Assembly: GCA_012840345.1 (NCBI GenBank)
Contig: DULO01000073.1
Coordinates: 1 to 50,704, forward strand
Source: Candidatus Fermentithermobacillaceae bacterium
Lineage (GTDB): Bacteria > Bacillota > Sulfobacillia > Fermentithermobacillales > Fermentithermobacillaceae
DNA length: 50,704 nucleotides
Reading direction: 5' to 3'
Part shown: positions 31,557 to 40,611 of the stretch, piece after piece
Layout: each line of letters starts with the position of its first letter
Position numbering within the stretch: position 1 is the stretch's first letter
Made by a program: the position numbers and the translations under genes
Notes under the pieces: generated by a model
The model's input: only the letters and a program-made list of their open reading frames with translations
What the model was told of the DNA's origin: nothing
Database searches by the model: none

Positions 31557-32537
31557 CTATTCCTCGAAGATCTGCGCGGTTGTGGCGCCCTGGTAGTAGT
31601 AGGAAAGGATTTCGGTATAGGTGCGTCCTTCTTTTGCCATGCCCATGGCGCCGTATTGACACATGCCGGCGCCGTGGCCGTAGCCTTTGACTTGAAATAC
31701 TACCGAATCTCCTCTTGTTGACCAAGAGAGGTAAGTAGACTTCAGGCCTAAAGCCGTGCGGAACTCAAGCCCTCGCATAGTCTTCCCGTTAACCGAAACT
31801 TGTTTGATCCTTCCTGTAGGAGATACCGAAGTCACGGAAAACGCTTGCCCTCCCCTTATGGCCGACACCGGCACGCTGGCTCCCGCGTTGCCTAGAAGCG
31901 AAGACACTTCGGACGCTTTCATGGTCACCGTCTGAGGACGGTAGTAAGGAGAGTCCTGACAAAAACTACATTGGACGCTCTGGAGGTAAGGCACGTCACG
32001 CCCCCACACATCTTTCGCGGCTTCGGTCTGCCCCGCGCACGTGGAATGATATACAACGTCACAAGGAACGCCGTTGTAAGTGAGTATTATGCCTCGCGTT
32101 TCCTGGACCGCCCTCTCTATTTTGGGCCAGTTCAGCCAAAACGACATGGCGCCCCAGCGCTCTTTGAAGTAGCTCTCGGGGTTCCAGGCTTGATCTATGC
32201 GGTGGTCTGACGTTACATCCGCGTCGGGCCGGGATGGGTTTCCTCCCAGCACCCGCATTTTCCTGACGGCTACGGTCCTCGCCGCCACCGCTTGGGCTTT
32301 CAGGGCTTCAATACCGGCTGATACGGGCATTTCGGAGGCGACCACCCCTTTGATGTATGTCTCCAAGTCCATGGTAAGCACCTGACCGGTTGGAGCGTAG
32401 TAAACGTCTATGGTGAGAAGAGGGTCAGGGGCGCCTGACGGGGCACCGGTTCCAATATTCGACCCTCCAGATGAGGCATTGGGTATACCCAGCATAATGC
32501 CAAAGACGAATAGGAGCAGGTATATTACTCGTTTCAA
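31557..32537 (-). CDS. spoIID: Stage II sporulation protein D, peptidoglycan lytic transglycosylase
   Basis: 326 residues starting at TTG 32537. Residues 1-23 form a signal anchor. The SpoIID domain shows LETYIKGVVASEMP (with the catalytic Glu in ASEMP), LKAQAVAARTVAVRK, VVYHSTCAGQTEAAKDVWG, PYLQSVQCSFC and the ending GYGHGAGMCQYGAMGMAKEG. SpoIID trims glycan strands during engulfment with SpoIIM and SpoIIP. Two Cys (C-S-F-C) are present as in other SpoIID zinc sites. The GGAGGT ribosome site can be sequestered by upstream sequence. Confidence 0.96.
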   Translation of the reverse strand: MKRVIYLLLFVFGIMLGIPNASSGGSNIGTGAPSGAPDPLLTIDVYYAPTGQVLTMDLETYIKGVVASEMPVSAGIEALKAQAVAARTVAVRKMRVLGGNPSRPDADVTSDHRIDQAWNPESYFKERWGAMSFWLNWPKIERAVQETRGIILTYNGVPCDVVYHSTCAGQTEAAKDVWGRDVPYLQSVQCSFCQDSPYYRPQTVTMKASEVSSLLGNAGASVPVSAIRGGQAFSVTSVSPTGRIKQVSVNGKTMRGLEFRTALGLKSTYLSWSTRGDSVVFQVKGYGHGAGMCQYGAMGMAKEGRTYTEILSYYYQGATTAQIFEE

Positions 32538-32545
32538 GAGCGCCT

Positions 32546-32614
32546 ACCTCCACCCAATAGCGCTTAGCGCCGTCAGTCTTGATCCCATGGCTGCCTATAG
32601 GTATTGGGTGAGGT
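32546..32614 (-). promoter_or_regulatory. Spoiler hairpin over the spoIID ribosome-binding site
   Basis: On the minus strand ACCTCACCCAATA (32614-32602) is complementary to TATTGGGTGGAGGT (32559-32546), a 13-bp stem with one bulged base. The 3' arm contains the GGAGGT that stands 8 nt before the spoIID start codon. The 42-nt loop contains further small palindromes (CCTATAGG and GCGCTAAGCGC). Confidence 0.65.
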
Positions 32615-32627
32615 GACCGGTTTATGA
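32598..32627 (-). promoter_or_regulatory. Weak SigE-like promoter of spoIID
   Basis: Minus strand TCATAAA, 15 nt, AATACCTA; 5/7 and 5/8 against KMATATT-N13-15-CATACAHT. It is placed such that its transcript would lack most of the 5' arm of the ribosome-site hairpin. Low support on sequence alone. Confidence 0.25.
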
Positions 32628-32641
32628 CTACTTGGGGATGC

Positions 32642-32731
32642 CCGACTAGGTCCAAGTCTAGTCGGTAGCGTCCTTCAGGACGTGATGAGCCTATATGAGG
32701 CTGGGGATAAAGGGGATAAGCCGAACCGCCG
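32642..32731 (-). repeat. Run of small hairpins in the murA-spoIID gap
   Basis: On the minus strand, in order: AGCCG/CGGCT overlapping the murA stop, AGCCT-CATAT-AGGCT, CGTCC-TGAA-GGACG, and CCGACTAG-8 nt-CTAGTCGG (32642-32665). No T-run follows any of them. Together with the ribosome-site hairpin nearly the whole 195-nt gap can fold. Confidence 0.5.
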
Positions 32732-32732
32732 G

Positions 32733-34016
32733 CTACGGTCTGGCTATGCCCCGGTGGAATCGGTTAGAAGCCTCGGTACTTACAACATCGGCGCCTAACC
32801 CGCGGAGTTTCTCGACAAAGTCGCAGTAGCCGCGTTCGATGTGCTCGGTGCCGATTACTTCTGTTTCGCCTTCGGCCGCGAGTCCCGCCAGGGAGAGGGC
32901 GGCGCCGGCCCTTAAGTCAGTGGCCTGGACCTGAGCGCCCGCCAGCCGGGGCACTCCTTCAATGACTGCGTTAGGTCCTTCGATCCGGATTCTCGCGCCC
33001 ATCCTCCCGAGCTCTTCGGCGTGGGCAAAACGGTTCTCGAAAACAGTTTCAGAAATAATGCTAGTTCCGGCGGCAATGGTGCACAAGGCCATATAAGGCG
33101 CTTGAACATCAGTCGGGAAGCCGGGATACGGTTGGGTCTTTATGTTGGTCGGTTCCGGCCTTTGAAGCATCTCGATGTCAATTGATCGGGCGCCCTCAAA
33201 TATGTAAGCGCCGCATTCTTTGATTTTGGCCAAGACTGAACGCAGGTGGGTCGGGATCACGTTTTCTATTGTAACCTTCCCTTTCGTCATGGCCGCGGCT
33301 ATCGCGAAGGTTGCCGCCTCAATGCGATCTGGGATTATGCTGTACTCGACACCGTGCAATTCCTTTACGCCGGAGATCCTAATGCGGGTAGTGCCGCCTC
33401 CCTTAATGTCGGCCCCCATCGCGTTCAGGAAATTGGCCAGATCTACTACTTCAGGCTCTTGGGCCGCGTTCTCGATAACGGTTTCTCCATCGGCCAAAGC
33501 GGCCGCCATCATAATGTTTTCCGTGGCGCCAACAGACGGAATATCAAGGTAGATTTCCGCCCCCTTAAGCCGGTTGGCTTTGGCTATGATGAATCCGTGC
33601 TCCACAGAAACGGTGGCGCCCATCGCTTGAAAGCCTTTGAGGTGCAAGTCAACGGGCCTTTGACCTATAGCGCATCCGCCTGGAAGAGGCACTGCGGCGG
33701 TGCCGCATCTTGCCAGCAAAGGCCCCATGACCAAAAAGGAGGCACGCATCCTGCGGACCAAATCGTAGGGAGCTTCGGGCTGCAGCCGGCGCCCGGGAGA
33801 CATTTTGGCGGAACGACCCGAGTAAACAGCGTTGACGCCGATGGCCCTCAAGACCGAAAGCATGGTCTCGACGTCCAATAGGAACGGCACATTCTTGATT
33901 TCCACCGAGTCATCGGTAAGGATAGCCCCGGCCATTATCGGAAGCGCCGCGTTTTTGGCTCCGTCACACCAAACCTTTCCTTTTAAGGGCTTGCCGCCTC
34001 GAATCAGGATGCTCAT
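32733..34016 (-). CDS. murA: UDP-N-acetylglucosamine 1-carboxyvinyltransferase MurA
   Basis: 427 residues. It transfers enolpyruvate to UDP-GlcNAc, the first committed step of peptidoglycan synthesis. Substrate Lys/Asn are in CDGAKNAALP, and the catalytic loop LPGGCAIGQRPVDLHLKG has Cys115, the fosfomycin target. Length and motif positions are normal. It lies upstream of spoIID, as murAA does in B. subtilis. Confidence 0.98.
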   Translation of the reverse strand: MSILIRGGKPLKGKVWCDGAKNAALPIMAGAILTDDSVEIKNVPFLLDVETMLSVLRAIGVNAVYSGRSAKMSPGRRLQPEAPYDLVRRMRASFLVMGPLLARCGTAAVPLPGGCAIGQRPVDLHLKGFQAMGATVSVEHGFIIAKANRLKGAEIYLDIPSVGATENIMMAAALADGETVIENAAQEPEVVDLANFLNAMGADIKGGGTTRIRISGVKELHGVEYSIIPDRIEAATFAIAAAMTKGKVTIENVIPTHLRSVLAKIKECGAYIFEGARSIDIEMLQRPEPTNIKTQPYPGFPTDVQAPYMALCTIAAGTSIISETVFENRFAHAEELGRMGARIRIEGPNAVIEGVPRLAGAQVQATDLRAGAALSLAGLAAEGETEVIGTEHIERGYCDFVEKLRGLGADVVSTEASNRFHRGIARP

Positions 34017-34126
34017 AGCCGTGCTCCTCCACCTGTTCTACGTTGTTAGTGTCCAGTCTTGAGAGGAGCCCTATGCCCGGAAATGGCGGTGTGTTTCAGG
34101 CAAAAAGACCAGCGGTAAAGGGCGGG

Positions 34127-34762
34127 TTATCTCGCCCTGACTATGTCTTTCACCTTCATAAGCCTAGACGCGGTGGAACGATCCACTTCCTCTAACCTCA
34201 TTTCCACATCTTTGGCCGCCGCTTCCAACTCAGGTATAAGTACGTACTCAAGGGCATTGACTCTTCGTCTGGTTTTTTCTATTTCATCAGCCAAAAGGCC
34301 GATCTTGCGCTCTACTTCCGACAACTTCACCAAGATCGTGAGTATTCCCCGGAACTCGCGAAGAGCGTCATCCAAGTCCGAAGACGTTGACGCCAAACCG
34401 TAAGGCATTACGTCAGTATTTTGCTCATCTTCGCGCTCTCTAAGCTCCATTTCGGGCACGACTACGTTCATAATGTGCCGGTGCCTTACGGAAACTTCCT
34501 GGGGTCCGCCCGCGACCATCAAGGCCTCTTCCAAAACAGCAGGCGAAAGCCATGCCCTCGCTTGCGCGAAGCTTTTGTAGGCCTTGGCCAGCCTCGACTC
34601 GAGTTCCTCGCGCAGTCTTTGGTTCTCGTGAACTATGGCAAGAAACTCTTTCATTAACTGGTCCCTTTTGTCTTTTAAAAGCTTATGGCCACGCGATGCC
34701 ATCTTTATCCTGGCACGGAGCCGTGTCAGTTCCTGACGGGTAGCGTTCACCTTGATAGTCAA
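34127..34762 (-). CDS. atpD: V/A-type ATP synthase subunit D (central stalk)
   Basis: 211 residues, mostly two long helices: MTIKVNATRQELTRLRARIKMASRGHKLLKDKRDQLM (in outline) at the N-terminus and KIGLLADEIEKTRRRVNALEYVLIPEL near the C-terminus, the ATP-synt_D signature. It forms the rotor shaft inside A3B3. Last gene of the ATPase operon; 15 nt after subunit B. The V-type symbol here must not be confused with F-type atpD. Confidence 0.95.
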   Translation of the reverse strand: MTIKVNATRQELTRLRARIKMASRGHKLLKDKRDQLMKEFLAIVHENQRLREELESRLAKAYKSFAQARAWLSPAVLEEALMVAGGPQEVSVRHRHIMNVVVPEMELREREDEQNTDVMPYGLASTSSDLDDALREFRGILTILVKLSEVERKIGLLADEIEKTRRRVNALEYVLIPELEAAAKDVEMRLEEVDRSTASRLMKVKDIVRAR

Positions 34763-34777
34763 TGGAAAGCCACCTCT

Positions 34778-36175
34778 CTAACCGGAAGCCTTGCTTTGAG
34801 CCCCCGGTTTGGGCAGGTACTTCTCAGCGTTTTGGTCTGAGACGCGTTTCAGTTCGCTTCTCGGGAGTAGCGCCATCAGCTCCCAGCCGATATCCAAAGT
34901 GGTCTCGATGCTTCTGTTCTCGTTCATACCTTGCCTCACAAACCTGTTTTCGAACTCGTCGGCAAACTTCAGGAACAAACGGTCTGTGTCGGTCAAGGCA
35001 GCCTCGCCAAGTACTACCGCAAGCTCTCTTGCTTCCCGACCCCTGTCATAGGCGTCGGACATCTGGTTTAGTACGTCCGAGTGGTCCTCTCTGGTCTTGC
35101 CTTTGCCGATGCCCTTGTCCTTAAGACGTGAGAGGGAGATGGAAATGTTCACGGGCGGGTAGATGCCTTTCTTATGCAGCTCTCGAGAAAGGATGATCTG
35201 GCCCTCGGTAATGTACCCCGTAAGGTCGGGAATCGGGTGCGTCTTGTCATCCTCGGGCATGGTCAAAATAGGGATCTGGGTGATAGACCCTTGCTTTCCC
35301 CGTATCCTTCCCGCGCGCTCGTACATCTGGGACAAGTCCGTATACATGTAGCCGGGATAGCCGCGGCGTCCCGGAACTTCTTTGCGGGCGGCGGAAACTT
35401 CGCGCAAGGCTTCGGCGTAGTTAGTCATGTCGGTCATGATAACCAGAACGTGCATTCCCTGCTCAAACGCCAGGTATTCGGCGACGGTCAAGGCCATGCG
35501 CGGGGTCGCTATTCTCTCAATAACAGGGTCGTTTGCCAGGTTTATGAACAGGACGCTGCGGTCAATAGCGCCTGTCCTGCGGAAGTCGGAGATAAAATAG
35601 TCGGCTTCCTCAAACGTAATACCCATGGCAGCAAACACTACGGCAAACGGTTCGTTTGACCCCAACACCGTAGCTTGCCTGGCGATTTGAGCCGCCATCT
35701 GGGCGTGGGGCAAACCCGATCCCGAAAAGATGGGGAGTTTTTGCCCCCTAACCAGCGGGTTCATGCAGTCGATGGCAGATATGCCCGTCTGAATGAACTC
35801 GGAAGGATAAGCCCTGGCGTAGGGGTTTATCGGGTTTCCGTTAATATCCAAACGCTTGTCGGGTATGAGTTTGGGCCCGCCGTCGATAGGCTTCCCGGCG
35901 CCGTCAAAAACCCGTCCAAGAATATCCGGGGACACGGGGATCTCCAAGACCTTCCCTAGAAAGCGCACCTTGGACGCCGTAACGTCAAGACCCGTTGTGC
36001 CCTCAAAAAGCTGCACAAGCGCTCTGCCTGTCGCGGCCTCCAGAACCCTGCCTCGCCGGACCTCACCGGTGTGAGTCTCAATCTCAACCAGCTCGTCGTA
36101 GTGAACTTCTCGCACCTGCTCCACTACTACGAGCGGACCCGATATCTGAGTAATGGTCGTATATTCCAGCGGCAT
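34778..36175 (-). CDS. atpB: V/A-type ATP synthase subunit B (regulatory nucleotide-binding)
   Basis: 465 residues from ATG 36175 (MPLEYT; GGAGGAATTG upstream). It shows [36 protein letters not shown] in place of a Walker A loop, and [32 protein letters not shown] (in outline). This non-catalytic subunit alternates with A in the hexamer. The C-terminal part carries [15 protein letters not shown]. Confidence 0.97.
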   Translation of the reverse strand: MPLEYTTITQISGPLVVVEQVREVHYDELVEIETHTGEVRRGRVLEAATGRALVQLFEGTTGLDVTASKVRFLGKVLEIPVSPDILGRVFDGAGKPIDGGPKLIPDKRLDINGNPINPYARAYPSEFIQTGISAIDCMNPLVRGQKLPIFSGSGLPHAQMAAQIARQATVLGSNEPFAVVFAAMGITFEEADYFISDFRRTGAIDRSVLFINLANDPVIERIATPRMALTVAEYLAFEQGMHVLVIMTDMTNYAEALREVSAARKEVPGRRGYPGYMYTDLSQMYERAGRIRGKQGSITQIPILTMPEDDKTHPIPDLTGYITEGQIILSRELHKKGIYPPVNISISLSRLKDKGIGKGKTREDHSDVLNQMSDAYDRGREARELAVVLGEAALTDTDRLFLKFADEFENRFVRQGMNENRSIETTLDIGWELMALLPRSELKRVSDQNAEKYLPKPGAQSKASG

Positions 36176-36204
36176 CGCAATTCCTCCATCACATCTCAAA
36201 ACTG

Positions 36205-37971
36205 TCAGGCGACAGGCGTAACCTCCGCATCGATGGCAGCTAGGATCTGGTCATACTCTGAAGGCCACTTGTCTTCCGGGGTGACCCTAGCCCTGGCGAT
36301 CCTGTCCCGCACCGGGAGCGTTAACAGCTTTTCGAGCTTAACCCCTCTATCGAGTGCTTCTAAGCACTTCTCGTGGAGCGTCAAGATGACCTTGAGGATA
36401 CCATACTGCTTCTTTTGAGAGCAGTAGGTGTCAACGTCGTGAAACGCGCTCTGGTACAGGAAGTCCTCTCGAAGGGACTTGGCCGTCTCAAGAAGCATCC
36501 GCTGTTTCGGCGACAAAGCGTCCAGTCCCACAAGGCGGACGATCTCGTTCAATTCCTGTTCTTGCTGGAGAATCGCCATTGCTTGGTCGCGCATCTCTGG
36601 GAAATCCTTCCCCGTGGCCTTTCTGAAGTACTCGTCCAACCGTTCGCTGTACAAAGAGTAGCTGGTCAACCAGTTGATGGCGGGGAAGTGTTTCCTAGCC
36701 GCCAGCCTGTCGTCTAGGCCCCAGAACACCTTGACGATTCGCAATGTGGCCTGGGTCACAGGTTCGGACAAGTCTCCGCCGGGGGGAGACACGGCGCCGA
36801 TAGCGCTCAAGGCTCCCTCGCGGTCGTCACCGCCAAGCAGTTTGGCCTTTCCCGCACGCTCGTAGAAGCTGGCCAAGCGAGAACCCAAATACGCCGGGTA
36901 GCCTTCTTCGCCCGGCATCTCCTCGAGGCGTCCGGATATCTCGCGCAAGGCCTCCGCCCATCTCGAGGTGGAGTCGGCCATGAGAGCGACGTCATAACCC
37001 ATATCGCGGTAGTACTCCGCGAGGGTGATGCCCGTATAAATAGAAGCTTCGCGAGCGGCAACCGGCATATTGGAAGTATTGGCTACCAGAATGGTGCGTT
37101 CCATCAAGGGACGACCGGTTTTCGGGTCTTTAAGTTCAGGGAACTCAAGCAACACGTCGGTCATCTCATTGCCGCGCTCGCCGCAACCGATGTACACGAT
37201 GATGTCGGCATTAGCCCATTTCGCGAGCTGGTGCTGGATAACCGTCTTGCCGCTTCCGAACGGTCCCGGTACGCACGCGGTGCCGCCTTTCGCGATGGGG
37301 AAGAAAGCGTCTATGACCCTCTGCCCTGTAACCAATTGCTCTGACGGGGCCAGTTTCTCCTTGACCGGTCTAGGTTGCCTCACAGGCCACCTTTGGAGCA
37401 TGGATAGTTGGCGGTCGTGCCCGTCGACCGTAAGGGTGCAGATCCCCTCGGTTACCGTAAAATCGCCTTCAGCAATATGGACGACTTGGGCCTCCGCGAT
37501 GTCGGGAGGAACCATGACGCGATGCTCGACAACCGGCGTCTCCTGGACGACTCCGAGCACGTCCCCTGCCCTAACTGCATCCCCGACTTTGACTCTGGGA
37601 ACAAAGTGCCACTTCTTCTCCCTATCCAGACCGGGCACTTCCAGTCCGCGCTCTATATAACTTCCGGCCATTTCTTGTATGACGTTTAGGGGCCTCTGGA
37701 TCCCGTCAAAAATCGCGCCCATAAGCCCGGGTCCAAGCTCCACGCTCAGAGGGACTCCGGTGGAAACCACCTTTTCCCCTGGGCCAACGCCCGAAGTTTC
37801 CTCGTAGACTTGGATGGAAGCCGTGTCGCCCCTGAGTTCGATGATCTCGCCTATAACTCCCTTGTCACCGACCCGCACAACGTCATACATGCGGCAACCT
37901 GCCATGCCTGAAGCTACAACCAAGGGGCCGGATACTTTTTCGATCCGTCCTTCAATCTGGCCTACCGCCAT
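36205..37971 (-). CDS. atpA: V/A-type ATP synthase catalytic subunit A
   Basis: 588 residues. Walker A is GPFGSGKT at 236-243, followed by [17 protein letters not shown] and [29 protein letters not shown] (in outline). The extra 'non-homologous' region of V/A-type subunit A (~110-200) is present. It hydrolyses or makes ATP at the A/B interface. It ends 29 nt before subunit B. Confidence 0.98.
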   Translation of the reverse strand: MAVGQIEGRIEKVSGPLVVASGMAGCRMYDVVRVGDKGVIGEIIELRGDTASIQVYEETSGVGPGEKVVSTGVPLSVELGPGLMGAIFDGIQRPLNVIQEMAGSYIERGLEVPGLDREKKWHFVPRVKVGDAVRAGDVLGVVQETPVVEHRVMVPPDIAEAQVVHIAEGDFTVTEGICTLTVDGHDRQLSMLQRWPVRQPRPVKEKLAPSEQLVTGQRVIDAFFPIAKGGTACVPGPFGSGKTVIQHQLAKWANADIIVYIGCGERGNEMTDVLLEFPELKDPKTGRPLMERTILVANTSNMPVAAREASIYTGITLAEYYRDMGYDVALMADSTSRWAEALREISGRLEEMPGEEGYPAYLGSRLASFYERAGKAKLLGGDDREGALSAIGAVSPPGGDLSEPVTQATLRIVKVFWGLDDRLAARKHFPAINWLTSYSLYSERLDEYFRKATGKDFPEMRDQAMAILQQEQELNEIVRLVGLDALSPKQRMLLETAKSLREDFLYQSAFHDVDTYCSQKKQYGILKVILTLHEKCLEALDRGVKLEKLLTLPVRDRIARARVTPEDKWPSEYDQILAAIDAEVTPVA

Positions 37972-37977
37972 GCCGCA

Positions 37978-38310
37978 TCATTCCTCTCGCTTTACCAAAA
38001 TGTTGACACCGACGGCCCGCTCTACTCGCTTGCGAAGAAGCTCCATGCCCATTCCGTGGGGAGTCTTAGAGTCCGGCAAAACGGTCACAACGGGCTGCGG
38101 GCTATCATAGAGGGGCGCCAGCTCGTCCTTAAGCAGAGCCGCGATATCCTCAGTAATCAGCAATATGGCGTAGTCGCCTTTCTTTACTTCTTCCAGAGCA
38201 AGCCTGGCCTCCTCGGCGCTGTCGGCCGCGAAGACAACGGCCCCGCTTGCCTTAAAACCAAGCACCGCGTCTCTTTGTCCAAGTACCGCGACCTTAGACA
38301 TAGGGCTCAC
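37978..38310 (-). CDS. atpF: V/A-type ATP synthase subunit F
   Basis: 110 residues from GTG 38310 with GGAGAGG upstream; overlaps the end of subunit C by 17 nt. The Rossmann-like fold VAVLGQRDAVLGFKASG ... YAILLITEDIAALL and a final amphipathic helix are typical of ATP-synt_F. It caps the central stalk with D. In the Enterococcus ntp operon this position is called NtpG. Confidence 0.92.
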   Translation of the reverse strand: MSPMSKVAVLGQRDAVLGFKASGAVVFAADSAEEARLALEEVKKGDYAILLITEDIAALLKDELAPLYDSPQPVVTVLPDSKTPHGMGMELLRKRVERAVGVNILVKREE

Positions 38311-39343
38311 GCAACCTCTCCGATATCTCCCTGGCCGAAACTTGAGACAGCTTGCCCGAAAGTATAACCCTCAAGTTTCTGGTCTCTATCTCCCGTCCAT
38401 AAACATAGCCGTAGGCCGGCTCAGGCCCCATGGGACTTAAGCGAGCCCTCTTAATCACGTTCATCAAGGCGTCGTCACAGGCCTTTTCCCACGAGGTCAA
38501 TGAAGCTCTCTCCGCCGTGAGCTTAATCCCCTGAATTGCCAAAGACTCGAAGGGGGAGCTTTTGAACAGTTCTTTGAGAGCCTCGTCCCGCGAATAAGCC
38601 TCAGTTAGGTCTAACGCCGCGATAGTCCCGCCCGGGAGGAACACGGACGCCATTATCTTCGCGTCCAGCCCCTGCTTCCTTCCGCGCAAAGACATCCTGA
38701 GGTTTATAAGATCAACTTCGTGCTCCGCGTAAGTTATCAAAGAATCGTACCCGTGCCGTTTCATGACTCTGACAAACCAGGCATAATACGCCCGGTCTAT
38801 CAGCGCGTCCATTCTAAGCGCCACGAGAGCGGGGCCATAGTCTCCGCCGTCATCCTGCTCAAATTCGGCGGTGGCTTCGTACGTCTCTCTTAAGACGCTC
38901 AACTCGTCGTCCTTCCTAGGACGTTTCTCTTCGCTCGCGGCCAGTCCCCCTTGAAGCCACAGCTTCAATTGGCCGGGATCGAAATTGCCAATCAGGGAGA
39001 AGGCTTCTTCCTGAACCGGCATGCCCATTCTCTGGTTCTTGGCTATCACTTTCAGATTGTGAAAATCATGTCTTCCTCGAAAAGCCGCGATAACCATGGG
39101 CTCCGGAGCCATGCGCGAGATCAGGTCGTACTCCGCGGCAAGGCTTTCTCTCAAAGCGTCGTCGTACGATTCGATTCCCCGCATCTTCGCGATGTAGGGT
39201 CCATAGGTCGTATCCCGCAGCGCGGCCAAGGCCGACTCAAGGCTGGCCGATGCCGCTAGTTGCTCCAACTCCGCTCTGGACAGGAATCGCTTCTCCAGAA
39301 TCCGTATTCTACCTACCGCGCTGGCCCAACTGTATTCGTCCAA
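38294..39343 (-). CDS. atpC: V/A-type ATP synthase subunit C
   Basis: 349 residues from TTG 39343, AAGGTGGG upstream. The ATP-synt_C/AC39 family pattern: SAVGRIRILEKRFLSRAELEQLA, FRGRHDFHNLKVIAKNQ, GRKQGLDAKIMASVFLPGG and a C-terminal NLRVILSGKLSQVSAREISERLREPYV (outline). It is the funnel joining the central stalk to the membrane ring. Confidence 0.95.
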   Translation of the reverse strand: MDEYSWASAVGRIRILEKRFLSRAELEQLAASASLESALAALRDTTYGPYIAKMRGIESYDDALRESLAAEYDLISRMAPEPMVIAAFRGRHDFHNLKVIAKNQRMGMPVQEEAFSLIGNFDPGQLKLWLQGGLAASEEKRPRKDDELSVLRETYEATAEFEQDDGGDYGPALVALRMDALIDRAYYAWFVRVMKRHGYDSLITYAEHEVDLINLRMSLRGRKQGLDAKIMASVFLPGGTIAALDLTEAYSRDEALKELFKSSPFESLAIQGIKLTAERASLTSWEKACDDALMNVIKRARLSPMGPEPAYGYVYGREIETRNLRVILSGKLSQVSAREISERLREPYV

Positions 39344-39383
39344 GATCTACCCACCTTCAAAGAAACCGCCCCGAAAGCCTGAT

Positions 39384-39980
39384 CTATTCGCTGAACAGAC
39401 AGCGCGCGACCTCTATCTCAAGTTCATCCAAAAGCCTCTGCATTATCGCCGGGAAAGTCAGGTTAAGCGACAGCCCGCCCTGCTTAACGATAAAACCGCC
39501 GCCGCGGACGGAATCGCCGTAGCTAACGCTCACGTCTTCCGGCTTGCCTTGTGCTTTAAGTTCGGACTTAAGCATATTGAGGAACTCGGGGCCCAACCGG
39601 GCCTCGTCCGCCGATCCGAGCATAACCTCTTCTCCGCCCGTCATGGCCTTTGCGATGGCTTTCGCGAGGAAACCCCTGTACTCGGCATCGGGCATCGAAG
39701 CTAGTTCCTTCAGCGCCTCCTCGAACACAGACGCCACTAAACGCTGTTTCTCCCGCAAGACGGCTTGACGACGTTCGGTTTCCGCCCTTGCCAGCGCAAT
39801 TGCTTTATCACGGTTGATGACAGACAGAGCCTCATCCAACCGCTTGGCGGCCAGATTAGAAGCCTCCTCAGCGGCCTTGGCTATCCTGGCCTTGGCCTTT
39901 TCGTCCGCGTCACTGACTATCGCCTCGGCTTGGGCGGTAGCCTGTGCCTTTATCTTTGTGAGAATATCCTCCAAGGGCAT
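39384..39980 (-). CDS. atpE: V/A-type ATP synthase subunit E (peripheral stalk)
   Basis: 198 residues. An N-terminal coiled coil rich in Ala, Glu and Lys (ILTKIKAQATAQAEAIVSDADEKAKARIAKAAEEA in outline) is followed by a globular C-domain with VSYGDSVRGGGFIVKQGG. It pairs with the G/H-type subunit to form the stator. It lies 11 nt after K's neighbour gap in the fixed order K-E-C. Confidence 0.93.
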   Translation of the reverse strand: MPLEDILTKIKAQATAQAEAIVSDADEKAKARIAKAAEEASNLAAKRLDEALSVINRDKAIALARAETERRQAVLREKQRLVASVFEEALKELASMPDAEYRGFLAKAIAKAMTGGEEVMLGSADEARLGPEFLNMLKSELKAQGKPEDVSVSYGDSVRGGGFIVKQGGLSLNLTFPAIMQRLLDELEIEVARCLFSE

Positions 39981-39991
39981 TTCCCTGCCCC

Positions 39992-40552
39992 CTACACTCT
40001 GACAGCGAACATAATAAGAAGCACGGAAGCCAAGAGACCCAGAACGGCGTAAGTCTCGACCATCGCAGGCATAATCAAAGCTTTACCTGACTCTTCAGGG
40101 TGCTTGGCTACGATGTCCATGGCGGCCACAGACACTCTGGCCTGGTATAAGGCTGAAATCAAGCAAGAAAGGGCCGCGGGGAGGCACGCGAAGAAAAACT
40201 GCCACCCTTGCTCCAAGGTAAGGGACATTCCGCCAGAGAAAGCGCCCATCCTAAAAATCGCCAAGAAGCCGACGAGAAATCCGTAAATTCCCTGGGTTCC
40301 GGGGAGAGCCTGCAACAGAAGCAAACGGCCGAACTTGTCAGGGTCCTCGGAAGTAATGCCCGCCGCTTTTTCTCCCGCGATACCGACGGCGACGGAAGAA
40401 CCTAGGCCAGCGACAAACACGGCCACGCCGGCTCCCATCAACGCCAAGGCGTTGCCGCCCAACGCCTCACCGAAAAACGCCCCGACCGCGCCAACAAGAC
40501 CCGTCACAAGAACGCCCATCGCTATCCAAGCACCTGCTGAACCGCCAAACAA
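39992..40552 (-). CDS. atpK: V/A-type ATP synthase subunit K (rotor ring proteolipid)
   Basis: 186 residues from TTG 40552, where GGGAGGG stands 6 nt upstream (a TTG at 40567 lies inside that ribosome site). It is a duplicated c-type proteolipid of four core helices plus an extra N-terminal hydrophobic stretch of ~30 residues. The Na+-site residues known in Enterococcus hirae NtpK (L61, T64, Q65, Q110, E139) all have counterparts: LPGTQG gives L83, T86 and Q87; LYQARV gives Q137; MVETYAVLG gives E166. The acidic residue is only in the second hairpin, so the ring has half the sites per helix of an F-type ring. Confidence 0.95.
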   Translation of the reverse strand: MFGGSAGAWIAMGVLVTGLVGAVGAFFGEALGGNALALMGAGVAVFVAGLGSSVAVGIAGEKAAGITSEDPDKFGRLLLLQALPGTQGIYGFLVGFLAIFRMGAFSGGMSLTLEQGWQFFFACLPAALSCLISALYQARVSVAAMDIVAKHPEESGKALIMPAMVETYAVLGLLASVLLIMFAVRV

Positions 40553-40611
40553 AACAATCCCTCCCAATCTTCAAAACCTAGTACTCTCGACTCGAACCGA
40601 AATGGCTGCTA

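Noticed and set aside
38294-38310. Frameshift between ATPase subunits C and F because of their overlap
   Set aside because: Both proteins are full length and the F start has its own ribosome site inside the end of C, which is normal coupling.
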